NCBI RefSeq assembly: GCF_041260155.1
Contig: NC_091930.1
Coordinates: 124,001 to 188,000, forward strand
Direction: 5' to 3'
Length of the DNA stretch: 64,000 nucleotides
Source: Ptychodera flava
Lineage: Eukaryota > Hemichordata > Enteropneusta > Ptychoderidae
Both the position numbers and the translations under genes were made by a program. Below, one piece after another: positions 33,680 to 45,047 of the stretch. The notes below the pieces were generated by a model. The model made no database searches. It saw only the letters and a program-made list of their open reading frames with translations, and had not been told where the DNA came from. Each line of letters opens with the position of its first letter. The first letter of the stretch is position 1.

Positions 33680-36600
33680 TACTCAAAATTAAAAGTATTG
33701 TCAATTTCCTGATTTTTGCATATGTTGTGGCTGATCAATTATATTAACAAAAATAAACAGAAAAGGGGGGTTCCCGTGCTACTTTTTGAGTTAGGGGGTC
33801 CTAAAGTACCCCTAACCTATGCGATTTTAAGTGTTAAGGGACCTTTTCTCACATTTTGATACTTTCAGCAAAGAACATGCGCAAATCTTGTCAGGGAATA
33901 TTGTCATTTTTCTGATTTTTTATATATTGTGCTCTGATCAGTTATATCAACAAATATCAACAGAAAAAAGGGGGTTCCCATGCTACTTTTTGAGTTAGGG
34001 GCTCGTAAGGCACCCTAACCCCATGCTTTTTCAACTACTGACAGGCCTGTTGTTCGTATGTTTTGCTGGTTTCACTAAAGATCTGGCTCAAAACCTATCA
34101 GGGAATATTGTCATTTTTTGATTTTTGAATATGTTGTGCTCTGAACAATTATGTCAACAAAAATAAACAGAAAAAGGGGGGTCCCCGTGCTACTTTTTGA
34201 GTTAGGGGTCCTATATTACCCCTTACCATGCTTTTTCAACTACAAAGGGGCTTTTTCTCCCATTTTGATAATTTCAGCAAGGATCACGCTCAAAACCTGT
34301 CAGGGAATATTGTCATTTTTCTGATTTTTGAATATATTGTGCTCTGAACAATTATGTCAACAAAAATAAACAGAAAAAGGGGGGTCCCCGTGCTACTTTG
34401 AGTTAGGGGGTCCTATATTACCCCTTACCCATGCTTTTTCAACTACAAAGGGGCCTTTTTCTCCCATTTTGATAATTTCAGCAAGGATCATGCTCAAAAC
34501 CTGTCAGGGAATATTGTCATTTTTCTGATTTTTGAATATATTGTGCTCTGAACAATTATGTCAACAAAAATAAACAGAAAAAGGGGGGTCCCCGTGCTAC
34601 TTTTTGAGTTAGGGGGTCCTATATTACCCCTTACCCATGCTTTTTCAACTACAAAGGGGCTTTTTCTCCCATTTTGATAATTTCAGCAAGGATCATGCTC
34701 AAAACCTGTCAGGGAATATTGTCATTTTTCTGATTTTTGAATATATTGTGCTCTGAACAATTATGTCAACAAAAATAAACAGAAAAAGGGGGTCCCCGTG
34801 CTACTTTTTGAGTTAGGGGGTCCTATATTACCCCTTACCCATGCTTTTTCAACTACAAAGGGGCTTTTTCTCCCATTTTGATAATTTCAGCAAGGATCAT
34901 GCTCAAAACCTTACAGGGAATATTGTCATTTTTTGGTTTTTGAATATATTGTGCTCTGAACAATTATGTCAACAAAAATAAACAGAAAAAGGGGGTCCCC
35001 GTGCTACTTTTTGAGTTAGGGGGTCCTATATTACCCCTTACCCATGCTTTTTCAACTACAAAGGGCTTTTTCTCCCATTTTGATAATTTCAGCAAGGATC
35101 ATGCTCAAAACCTGTCAGGGAATATTGTCATTTTTCTAGTTTTTGAATATATTGTGCTCTGAACAATTATGTCAACAAAAATAAACAGAAAAAGGGGGGT
35201 CCCCGTGCTACTTTTTGAGTTAGGGGGTCCTATATTACCCCTCACCTATGCTTTTTCAACTACAAAGGGGCTTTTTCTCCCATTTTGATAATTTCAGCAA
35301 GGATCATGCTCAAAACCTGTCAGGGAATATTGTCATTTTCTGGTTTTTGAATATATTGTGCTCTGAACAATTATGTCAACAAAAATAAACAGAAAAAGGG
35401 GGGTCCCGTGCTACTTTTTGAGTTAGGGGTCCTATATTACCCCTTACCCATGCTTTTTCAACTACAAAGGGGCTTTTTCTCCCTTTTGATAATTTCAGCA
35501 AGGATCATGCTCAAAACCTGTCAGGGAATATTGTCATTTTTCTGATTTTTGAATATATTGTGCTCTGAACAATTATGTCAACAAAAATAAACAGAAAAAG
35601 GGGGGTCCCCGTGCTACTTTTTGAGTTAGGGGGTTCCTATATTACCCCTTACCCATGCTTTTTCAACTACAAAGGGGCTTTTTCTCCCATTTTGATAATT
35701 TCAGCAAGGATCATGCTCAAAACCTGTCAGGGAATATTGTCATTTTTCTGATTTTTGAATATATTGTGCTCTGAACAATTATGTCAACAAAAATAAACAG
35801 AAAAGGGGGGTCCCCGTGCTACTTTTTGAGTTAGGGGTCCTATATTACCCCTTACCCATGCTTTTTCAACTACAAAGGGGCTTTTTCTCCCATTTTGATA
35901 ATTTCAGCAAGGATCATGCTCAAAACTGTCAGGGAATATTGTCATTTTTCTGATTTTGAATATATTGTGCTCTGAACAATTATGTCAACAAAAATAAACA
36001 GAAAAAGGGGGGTCCCCGTGCTACTTTTTGAGTTAGGGGGTCCTATATTACCCCTTACCCATGCTTTTTCAACTACAAAGGGGCCTTTTTCTCCCTTTTG
36101 ATAATTTCAGCAAGGATCATGCTCAAAACCTGTCAGGGAATATTGTCATTTTTCTGATTTTTGAATATATTGTGCTCTGAACAATTATGTCAACAAAAAA
36201 AACAGAAAAAAGGGGGTCCCCATGTACTTTTGAAGTTAGAGGGTCCCTAAAATACCCCTACCCCATGTTTTTCCCATAGCTGAATAGGGGCCTTTTTTCA
36301 AATTTTGATAATTTCAGCAAGAAATATGCTCAAAACCTGTCAGAGAATATCGTCATTTTTCTTATTTTGAATATAATATGCTCTGATCAATTATGTCAAT
36401 AAATATCGACAGAAAAAATGGAGTTCCCATGCTACTTTTGAAGTTTGAGGGTCCCTAAAGTACCCCTACCCCATGTTTTTTTTTAACAAAAAGGGCCTTT
36501 TTCTCACATTTTGACACTTTCAGCAAAGGAACATGCTCAAAACCTGTCATGGAATATTGTCATTTTTCTGATTTTTGAATATATAGTTTCTTTGATCAAT

Positions 36601-36780
36601 TATGTCAACAAAAACAAGAGGGAAAAAAGGGTTTAGCAAAGTACATGCTCAAAAATTATCAGAGAATATTGTCATTTTTCTGATTTTTGCTTATGTTGTT
36701 GCATTGGTTATATGTCAACAAATATTGAGGAAGTTTCAAGTGTTATTTTTTGAGTTACAGGGTGTCCTTTACACAAGTGT
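33680..36780. repeat. 204-bp satellite, about 15 tandem units
   Basis: The anchor GGGAATATTGTC, or its variants, recurs at about 33894, 34101, 34303, 34507, 34712, 34916, 35118, 35323, 35524, 35730, 35932, 36136, 36343 and 36550. Spacing is 201-207 bases; a final partial unit follows at 36663. The central units are almost identical while those at both ends diverge, as expected from unequal exchange. No conserved reading frame. Confidence 0.95.
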
Positions 36781-38609
36781 AGAAAAAAGTGCATAAGCAG
36801 GGTTTGACTTACTGATAATGTTGCTTTATTGCTTACTTCATATATACTTACACCATAGTATGATATCTTCTTATATAATCAATATTATATGATAAATATT
36901 TTATATCAATATTTTATAAATATTATGCTGTATTTACTTATTTGCTCTGGAGTGATTAAAAGATGGAGAATGAATCACCAAGCCAACTGTGCATACACAC
37001 TAAAGTATTTCAAGATACAATAGATTGTTTAGTAAGGCATAGTTAGATGCCATAATACCAAGCATAGTATGTACAATAAATATTCTACAAAATCTTTCAG
37101 TATTGTCTCAACAGCTCTGCATGACCTGTAAATGACCTCAAAATGACTGGTTTATATGCAAATAGATATTCCAATGTGTAAAATGATTTTAAGTTATAAG
37201 AAAAATTTGTAATTGAATATCGGAATGACTACGTTAGTGAACAGAGTGTTGACATGAGTGACATTTCCAAACCAGCTGATGGATAACATAGGACCAAAGT
37301 CCCTGAAGCTACTATAGACATTGATACAAAATTAAGTATTTCCTGACTGTATGAAATTATCTCACTAAGGTCATCCTAGTGACCTGTTAACCGAATATTT
37401 ATACCAGCGGTTTTAAAAAAACAAGCGACCCAACAGTTGACACAGCTCTGGTGTGTTCTGTAGAGAATAACTTTTTGTGACACATGTATGGATGGAGAAG
37501 GTTGATATCTTTGATAGCTCATTTCAGGATGGCCTGACAAAAAATGGTAAAATTAGCTGCAAAAATAAAAAATTGAAGATTTCATCATAATTTCAATATA
37601 TTACATTAAGATAAATATCAAATCAGTAAGTACTGCGGTTCTCAAGATATTTGAGTGGACGGACGCATCACAAACGGACATACATACATACATACAGACT
37701 GACACCGGACGGATACCCATCCCAATAGCTTCTATAGACTATAGTCTATAGTAGTTAAAAATGGGACAGCAATAACTTCTAAGTAAATATCACAGATTGA
37801 CAGCAAATGACACCCTATAAGCCTGCAAGAGAAAGTAGCTCAGTAGACGAGCAAAATTTCATTTGAGGCTGCTTGCTCAGCCATTCTCGTGTATGGGTGA
37901 TTTTTAGTGTTTTTCATTTTGCGAAGTTTTGCAAAAATATTCAACATGTTTTGTGTTTTGCCTCACAAGCCAAATTCCTAACAATGAGAATGGCAGAAAG
38001 TATTTGAATCCTAGTACTATAGCTTTCACTGTTTCAGATCTGGTGCAGATTTGGAAGCAGCAGCCTCAAATGCATGATCACTGCATGCACAACACAAGTT
38101 GCGGGTACTGGATAGGTGTCCAGTTCTGCTTCAGGCACTGCACTTAACTTGCAACCCAGATTTCAAATAATCCTGGGTACTTTGAAAACTGAAGTAATGA
38201 AACACAATCACTTGGAAACATTGAGCACTCTGCTGCGATACATATACAGCAATTTGGCATGTCAGAACTTTTTGAACATGATAATCTTCCAAATTCTAGG
38301 GACGTCTACAGTCTTGGCTGGGCTCAGCGGTAGTGTTTGTATTTGCGTCACTTCCGTATTTGTAAGATCACCAAAAGAGCACTTCAGGTCTTTAGGTGGG
38401 TTCTTTCAAATCGCTGTGATTGGGTGAAAAAGTGTTTATTCTAGGGTCAACGATACAGTTTCAACAGTAATGAATTTATTTCACCTATTATTTATACTTA
38501 AGTTTGCTAATGCAATTGAGACTGGTTTGTCATGTCAGGAGAACTTTACCAGTTAAAGTTATCAAATATCTAACACAAGTCAGCATGGAGTTTTCCATAA
38601 ATTTCAAAG
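36781..38609. other. Non-coding part of the 8.5-kb insertion
   Basis: No gene recognised. At about 37665-37750 is a dispersed-repeat tail of the type GACGGACGCATCAC ... (CATA)n ... CCCATCCCAATAGC, ending in the small palindrome TATAGACTATAGTCTATA. Plus frames at 37929-38427 have no recognisable domain. Confidence 0.5.
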
Positions 38610-39426
38610 TTATGATGCTAGACATACAGTATTGCTTCTGTGAGAGAAAAATTTACAAATATTATTGATAACTTGTTTTGATTTTGTCACCCTTTCTTTT
38701 CTATTTTGATTTTTCACTTTCAACAACAATTCAATGCCTTCTTCACCTTTCCTGTGGAATGCAAGCTCTAAATGGCCCATAGCAAGGCCACTGCTTGCAA
38801 TTTTCTTACACATACATTTACTTATACACCCTTTGAGTACGAGTACAAGAGTATGTAAGGTTTGCATGTTTAGGCTTGTTGCCTTTGCATGCTCTACAGA
38901 CTCCCTCACAAACTCCCATGTAAATGTAAACTCATCAAAAGATGGCTGTACCTTTTCAATAAGTTTTTTTAAACCTTTCACATCTGCTAAAGCATCATGT
39001 GCACTGTAACTTTCTCCTACAAATTTTGAACAAGCTCAACTTGTGAGTACTTTTCACAATCAGGATATGAGGTCTTAAAGACTTTATACCAATCAACAAA
39101 GCCAGCAATGTGTGAAGACAATTGATCAACCATATCTGTTGCTACAGTAGCATTATATAAAACTCTACAATCAAATGACTTGATGTTATGTCCAACCAGA
39201 ATACAAGGTTCTGGTCCAAGAAAGTCACACAATGTCAACAATGCTTGACCATGTTTTACAGGTACTGCACTGACAGGTTTTCCATTCTGTGTTAGGATTC
39301 CATTTTTCATTGCCAGACCGGTCACTCTTGATGCTGGTTCACTTATTGGAATCCTAGGTATCACATACACATTCAGACACCCTTTTGGTCCAACAGCTGC
39401 AAGCTGTGTTATGTGTGATGTTCTTG
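38610..39426 (-). pseudogene. DEDDh exonuclease, last exon (frameshifted)
   Basis: Starts after an acceptor TTTTTCAG and reads ARTSHITQLAAV, then the middle of a DnaQ/RNase T-type 3'-5' exonuclease: PRIPISEPASRVTGL and VGHNIKSFDCRVL (second catalytic Asp). A one-base loss in a T run near 39015 stops the frame; in the next frame FVGESYSAHDALADVKGLKK supplies the His and last Asp of DEDDh. The tail (KIASSGLAMGHLELAFHRKG, then a basic RVTKSK motif) matches the C-terminal region usual in PML-like invertebrate and fish exonucleases. As read, the protein is truncated before its catalytic His. Confidence 0.85.
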
Positions 39427-39861
39427 CTGAAAAAGAAAAAAAAACTCATGACAAATGGCAAGATAATTTGTTTATGTTATTTTGGATTACAGTAAATTTC
39501 AATGAAAATTTCATTTGCTGAGTCAGACTTTGCCCTGGGAGATGAGTAATAAACTGAAACTGACACTTGAGGCATTGATTGTCTTGTTGGTATGAAAATA
39601 ATGTCATCTAACTATTGTCTGTAAACCATTGATGATTTTGATAAGCAAGTCATGATCATTAAAATAATGCTGTCAGAAATTTGAATCATGGGTGAACTTG
39701 TTCTGTTTCCAGTAAAAATTTGCTTCAGTTTAATGATTGATCATTGTGTGTACAGTTCAATAGCCATTGTAGCCTCTAAAGGCATTGCAATGAAGTAGTG
39801 AAATGATTGCAATATCAGATTAAAAAACACGTATTATCACATTGATAACAACAACACCTAC

Positions 39862-39971
39862 CTGATCCAGTAGTCTCCAGGTCAAAATACACTACAGGTT
39901 GATCATCAATTCTATTGGTTGTGGAACAGGTTCTGTAGAGAGGGAAGGTATCTCGTGTATATCTTGGGTTT
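39862..39971 (-). pseudogene. DEDDh exonuclease, upstream exon with the first catalytic motif
   Basis: 110-base exon between an acceptor TTTTTATTCAG and a donor CAG|GTAGGT. It encodes ...IDDQPVVYFDLETTGS, the DxE motif. It splices in phase into the exon starting at 39426 (GGATCAG + CA gives Gly-Ser-Ala-Arg), which strongly supports the exon pair. Confidence 0.8.
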
Positions 39972-40510
39972 CTGAATAAAAAATAGAAACAGATACAGAT
40001 AAAATATATGGGAATGAATGATTCAGTTTTTATATCAAATGAAACAGAATATTCACAAATGGTCCATGGCTAAATGTTTTAGGTATTTGGCAAATCACAA
40101 ACTTTAAGCAGACATGAACTGAGTAACTAGTTCTACAATTATGCAAATAAACAAAATTGCCATCCAGCAAATGATAGCGTACATCAGGTCACTCAATGAC
40201 TATGTGCACACTTGCAGATGAACTGGTACATGTCATAATGTAAGCATTAGGTTTTTGTGTGTTTCACTTACAATATTACCACATCAATAAATGTCAAACT
40301 TACTACAAACCTTCATGCACATGTTTCATCAGTTTTATGACATTGAGTTGAAAGGTAAGTCAGTATATGCAGGGAGCCATATCAATACAAGCATTCAACT
40401 ATTAGCAATTTAGAGTCATTTTACATTGATTCTAAAATCATTCATCTACATCTATCTGAATCCAAACTTTCATTCAAATCAATTATAAACAAGATTAAAC
40501 AAGTAATTAC

Positions 40511-40721
40511 TTTGAACAAGGTCAATTCCTGTTGTGTATGTGTCACCTTCACAGAGTTCTTGGACACTCTGTTGTAAACACTTGTTTGCCTTCAGCTTGA
40601 TACGATGTTTTTTGGCACACCGGGTCTGGCTCTTCATCCGTCTCTTTCTTTCTTGATTATCCAGATAGGACGCACGTGACACACAATACTTCCCTGGAGA
40701 CATGACAATCCGTTCATTTAC
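40511..40721 (-). pseudogene. C-terminal exon of a Mutator-like domain
   Basis: Acceptor TTTTGCCATAG, donor CAAA|GTAATT. Encodes VNERIVMSPGKYCVSRASYL followed by a very basic stretch and ending EGDTYTTGIDLVQ. This resembles the end of the Mutator-like transposase-derived domain that precedes DEDDh exonuclease domains in many invertebrate proteins. I could not join it in frame to the exon at 39862-39971 with canonical sites, so an exon is missing or a base is lost. Confidence 0.6.
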
Positions 40722-41338
40722 CTATGGCAAAACAATGACAAGTTTACAATGACATCAGTATAAATTTTTGAAATATTTTTGTTGTATTGTTAACTGAATG
40801 GGCTGTCTCGACTCCAGTTTGAAATTATTTATGGTCATAAGATACAATTTCTTGTATTTACCAAAATCTCACAGAATAGAAGTAATTATACTTCATGTCC
40901 AGGGAAAGTGTGAGAATACAACTCCAAAAGCCAACACTTCAGGGTACTTTGTGATAAGAAGAACTACATAAATAGCTTCCTAGAGTGGCTAGACAGATCC
41001 AAATTGATGACACTATGAAAGGAAGTAACGGTAGTCTCATTGTCCCTGAAAATTCTATAAATATGTGCCATGACCATAAGCAATGTGTAGATTGATGCTA
41101 ACTCGATCCACATCACATGATCACTGGGCTGGTTTGAAACAATGTTTGTAATTCTGGCATAAATATAACACTTGAGTCGCATTATGACCAGTCCAGTGTT
41201 ACTGTCAGCTTATGGAAAACTAGCGTTTCTGTGCACTGACTATATTATCAAGCCATCTGTTCGCTTTGAGGTAAACATGAGACTTGGCACTCCGCGCGCG
41301 TGCATGAAACAAAAAAAAAGTAAAAAATTCGTACTTAC

Positions 41339-41938
41339 CAATTGCAAGTTTGGTATTTACATCCAAAATCGTTTTATTTGGTCCGTGTCTCAGGCCAAGG
41401 GGAATAACGTTGACAAAATTACAAATGGGGTTGCAACACCTGACAATCAGCCAGCTACCCAGTTTTTCCATGCCCAGACCATGATAGTGTCGGTCATCCG
41501 TAACGGCATGCTGCATTGCTTGCAGCCAGATAAACCATCTGCAAGGATACCAAGATCAACAATTCGCCTACCATCTCTCCTCGTGGCACTGTAGGTTGTT
41601 GGCCGCCAAGGATCGTAGACTTCATCATATTCACATATGACTACTTCATATGGGTTGCGGAACCGAGTTGCACGAGCAAACATAGCAATGGTCGTCAGCC
41701 GTTGTGGCCGCAGTCGACTCGACAAGAGTATCAGATTTTAAATTTTCATGACTAGAGGATTGCCATTTATCCTTGAGGGCCTCACAACTCTTCTGGCTCT
41801 GTTTTGTGTTGCTTTGGTAGTGAATCTACCTGTGACTTTCAGCCGACTGGCACGACCAACGTCAAACGACATAGTTTCACTGATAGCGCGACGTAGTTTG
41901 ATGGCTAATGGCGGTATGATACGCAGGGTCCAGTCCAT
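41339..41938 (-). pseudogene. N-terminal exon of a Mutator-like protein (stop and frameshift)
   Basis: From the ATG at 41938 the frame gives MDWTLRIIPPLAIKLRRA... and GRFTTKATQNRARR. A TAA near 41740 interrupts it, and it continues in the same frame to RRDGRRIVDLGILADGLSGC (start of the Mutator-like domain). A frameshift near 41480 moves the rest (LGSWLIVRCCNPICNFVN, then ILDVNTKLAI) to another frame. It ends at a good donor, ATTG|GTAAGT. The central ~300 residues of the domain are not found between here and 40721. The gene is decayed. Confidence 0.7.
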
Positions 41939-42195
41939 TTACGGTACCTTCTTAAATCGATCACATCGATGCCAATATCATGAAAATTTACAATATTTTA
42001 TCGTCACATAATTAATTTGATCATTCATAACAAACCGTCATCAAGTTAATACGTTTACCTCCATTTATGCGTAACACAGCCTAAATTTAAGATGTCGCAA
42101 ATAATCTCCTTTTGCGATATTTAGCTCACTCTGTTACGACATAAATATTGCGCAACACCTGCGCAGACGTCGATTTTCGTACATAGTCCCCGTCC
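41939..42195. other. Right end of the 8.5-kb insertion
   Basis: Non-coding, presumably the former promoter side of the minus-strand Mutator-like gene. The last bases are CATAGTCCCCGTCC before the TTAAGG flank. Confidence 0.5.
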
Positions 42196-42335
42196 TTAAG
42201 GTTTTTTATTCATGATGATACATTTCCACTTACTCAGATTTTCATTTAACAAGTTGTTGGTAACACGCGATAAAAGAGTGCCCTACCCCTACTTGGACTT
42301 CATTCTTTACTCTAATACCGAGAGCACAGTAGCCT
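42196..42335. repeat. B-block, copy 3 (right part)
   Basis: Continues the block interrupted at 33671 (CATGATGATACATTTCC, GGTAACACGCGATAAAAGAG) and ends after TACCGAGAGCACAG, where it joins a (TA)n tract. Confidence 0.8.
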
Positions 42336-42341
42336 GCAATA

Positions 42342-42363
42342 GTATATATATATACTATATATA

Positions 42364-42435
<72 letters not shown>

Positions 42436-42448
42436 ATATATATAATAT
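42342..42448. repeat. (TA)n microsatellite
   Basis: TA tract at the junction between unit 3 and unit 4, again directly before an A-block. Confidence 0.95.
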
Positions 42449-44934
42449 GGAATTGCGTATTCACCATATTAGAGCCATCTGCTACCAGCAATTTTTGTGT
42501 GATATGTAGATGGAAGAGTAAACACTACCGCCTATGTGTTGTTGTTTATTAGAAAGCAATGCTTCTGGATTATCAGTCACTACCGTGAGTATGCATACTC
42601 CAGCCTTCTACCATATCATTACTCTACTCTTTATACAACATATTCACAATTCTTCCAATTGTAATATGCTAATATTCTCTCTTACGAATAGCTTACAAGT
42701 TTGGTATACTGCATTTGGCAAACACATTCATACGCGCTCTGTTGTTCATGAACATCTGCTGGAGCAGCGCCTTTGTTGGAACGATTCTAGAGGATGTTTA
42801 TCTTGCCTAATAAATGTGTCAAGTGTCCATGGCAACACAAAAAAAGCACCAGAAAGATATGAGATCACAGTGGGAATCTGCAAATTTGTGCCATCGCCTG
42901 CCGCATGCTGTGATCATATTTTATGCATCAGCCTGTTTGACAGCAAACACACACAAAACGCAAGACAGTATGACGACATTATCTGCTATAAATAAAAGTA
43001 TTATGTTTTACATGGTCTCCCTGTCTACATAGATAAGGGTGGATACTATACGTGAGGGCTAATTTGGTATCACTCCGGTCCCGCGTTTGCTGTCGGAACT
43101 ATTTAACGTTGGCGATACTGTGCCATTAGTCAAGAACGACACAGTATTTTCACTTGCAAATGAGCGACCTTTTGCCTGATCTGTGACAGCGCACATTCAC
43201 TCATTAAATATCTAGATTATAGCGACGACAACACAATTGTTAAGTCATCTAGCCTGAAAAATCTATCGGTGTGACGACTGATCAGCAGCCTTGCTAACGG
43301 CAAGCTGTTAGAAAATTGTACCGTCAGATATCATTAGATAGTAACAGGATCCAGTGATATTCAAAGGACAACAGATATTAACAATGTCTTTCCACTTTAA
43401 TCCTTTTTAGTTGTTGATAAAGTTGAAAACCTATTTGTGTTCTGCACACACCAATCCCATTGATACTAGATTATCATCTTCGTGAGAACCCTGTGAGTGT
43501 GAACTTTTCATCGTTTGAACGACTAAACGACTTATAACTTTCTTAAAACCGACATGCATTTTAGTTTTGCTCAGGTAAGTTTTTCAATTTGTGCTCAGTT
43601 ATAACGACATAATGATACACCATTACAGCATGTTACATAGACGCCTACCTTTAGCAGAATTGACTGTAGGGAGTACATTCGCACATTGTTACGACATATT
43701 ATAATATCTTATCGCTTTTAATCTTTATCGCCCTGATATGATGTTAGCGGACCAGTTGTAAGATGGAAGGGCCCGAACATGCGAGTGCCCGTACGCCGTG
43801 CGACCGAGGTAAGCAAACTCGAATCAGAGCCGTAAAGGTGTTATCATTTGCCTTATGAAATGTTAATATGTAGTTCAAAACATTTTCCAAACATTTGGCA
43901 ATGACAATACGCGTGATATCACACATTTGTCGCCATTTTTATCAAATTTTCGGTAAAACGATGGCCGCATTATTGTCGCCCGTACGATAAGAACGAGGAT
44001 ACGATCGAATCTTGCGCTTGATTTGTCTACGAATGGAACGTTTGCTGAAAGCAACGCACGTAGTAACCATAATGCAGCTGGATCTGAAATGCACGCGATT
44101 GCCCATATTTGGACGCAGAGTGCCTGACAACACCCTTGAATCTTGCACTTTATGGTTTTTTATTGTTAAACCTTCTAAATACAAAAAGAGCGTTGCGTTC
44201 ATCAAAAATGGACACCAGGAAAGGGAGTGATATGTAAAAAGTGCACTGATGTCGGTACGTGATGATCTCTTTTAGGTCCTTATCAATTAAAATCACTATT
44301 TTCAACTTTTTGGTGGGAATATCAAAGGCAAATGTCATTATGTATTTCGAAAAAACGAATGACACTGGGCAGCTAGCTGTTATGAATGATTTCATTTAAC
44401 ATATTTGAATGATTCCAGTCGCGTGCAGTCATATGGCGAGACAAAATATGAACACATGTATGCGCTTTGAATTGTCACGCATGAATTGTAAATCCATAAG
44501 TATCACAATCCTGCGACTTTGTTATAGCGAGATATTTGTGGCCAAGAGAGATAATATGCAAATGATTCTAACATCCACCTCCTCCATAGCCCTATTATTC
44601 TGTAACCATCGAACGATGAAAATATCAATTCCCTTATGGCTACTTAGGCAGAACACTGGGATGATAAGTTTGTCGTAAAAATGGGGTTGAGTTATCTTGG
44701 CGTCTCTCATCTTAATAAGGCAGAAGTCGTCAGTTATTGTAACCAAGCCGTTGTTACCACGTGATTAAGTTAAACCGTACATGTACGCCTGCTCACATTT
44801 TAATCGTTCGCTCTAGCCCTGTAGCACAGAGGGTTGCCACGGATAAATTAATTGTCATATAATCATGTTTCTACATGAATGACATTACATAAGTTTCACT
44901 TTTCTTTCCTAACGGATTGGGATACATTAGTTAA
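42449..44934. repeat. A-block, copy 3 (upstream of GT4)
   Basis: A diverged paralogue of 4833-6958 (GTGTCAAGTGTCCATGGCAA, TCATATGGCGAGACAAAATATG, TTATCTTGGCGTCTCTC). It contains a unique segment at about 43745-44245 not seen in the other copies. No gene called. Confidence 0.65.
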
Positions 44935-45047
44935 TTCTTTACAAAATAAAAACATCTGACACACTACCCTTATTAGACTCCCCAATATTTTAGATCTATC
45001 TACTTCAATTAAAGTATCCTGACCGGCGAATAACTAACAATGTCAGT
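44935..45047 (+). promoter_or_regulatory. Conserved 5' block of GT4 (decayed)
   Basis: Same block with deletions; the TATA-like element is reduced to CCCCAATATTTTAG. Confidence 0.35.

Larger units (their letters stand above)
33672..42195. mobile_element. About 8.5-kb insertion: 204-bp satellite plus decayed Mutator-like gene
   Basis: B-block sequence is interrupted at TTAAGG (33666-33671) and resumes after TTAAGG (42196-42201). Two other B-blocks (about 15661-15670 and 54093-54103) read straight through, so everything between is one inserted region or nested insertions. The left end GGGAGGTCTACTC is shared with an inverted, partial relative ending near 60102, supporting it as a real element terminus. 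The two ends do not form a convincing inverted repeat. The cargo is a satellite array (33680-36780), an anonymous 1.8 kb and a broken gene (38610-41938, minus). Superfamily is unresolved; a MULE-type or TTAA-type element is possible. Confidence 0.7.

Noticed and set aside
38116..38427. Plus-strand 103-aa frame with hydrophobic stretches
   Set aside because: No recognisable domain, no neighbouring exons and atypical composition; likely chance.
33672..42195. Calling the 8.5-kb insertion a MULE with a 9-bp target duplication
   Set aside because: The 9-mers flanking it (CTTTTAAGG and TCCTTAAGG) differ at three positions and the ends lack a clear inverted repeat; only TTAAGG is identical.
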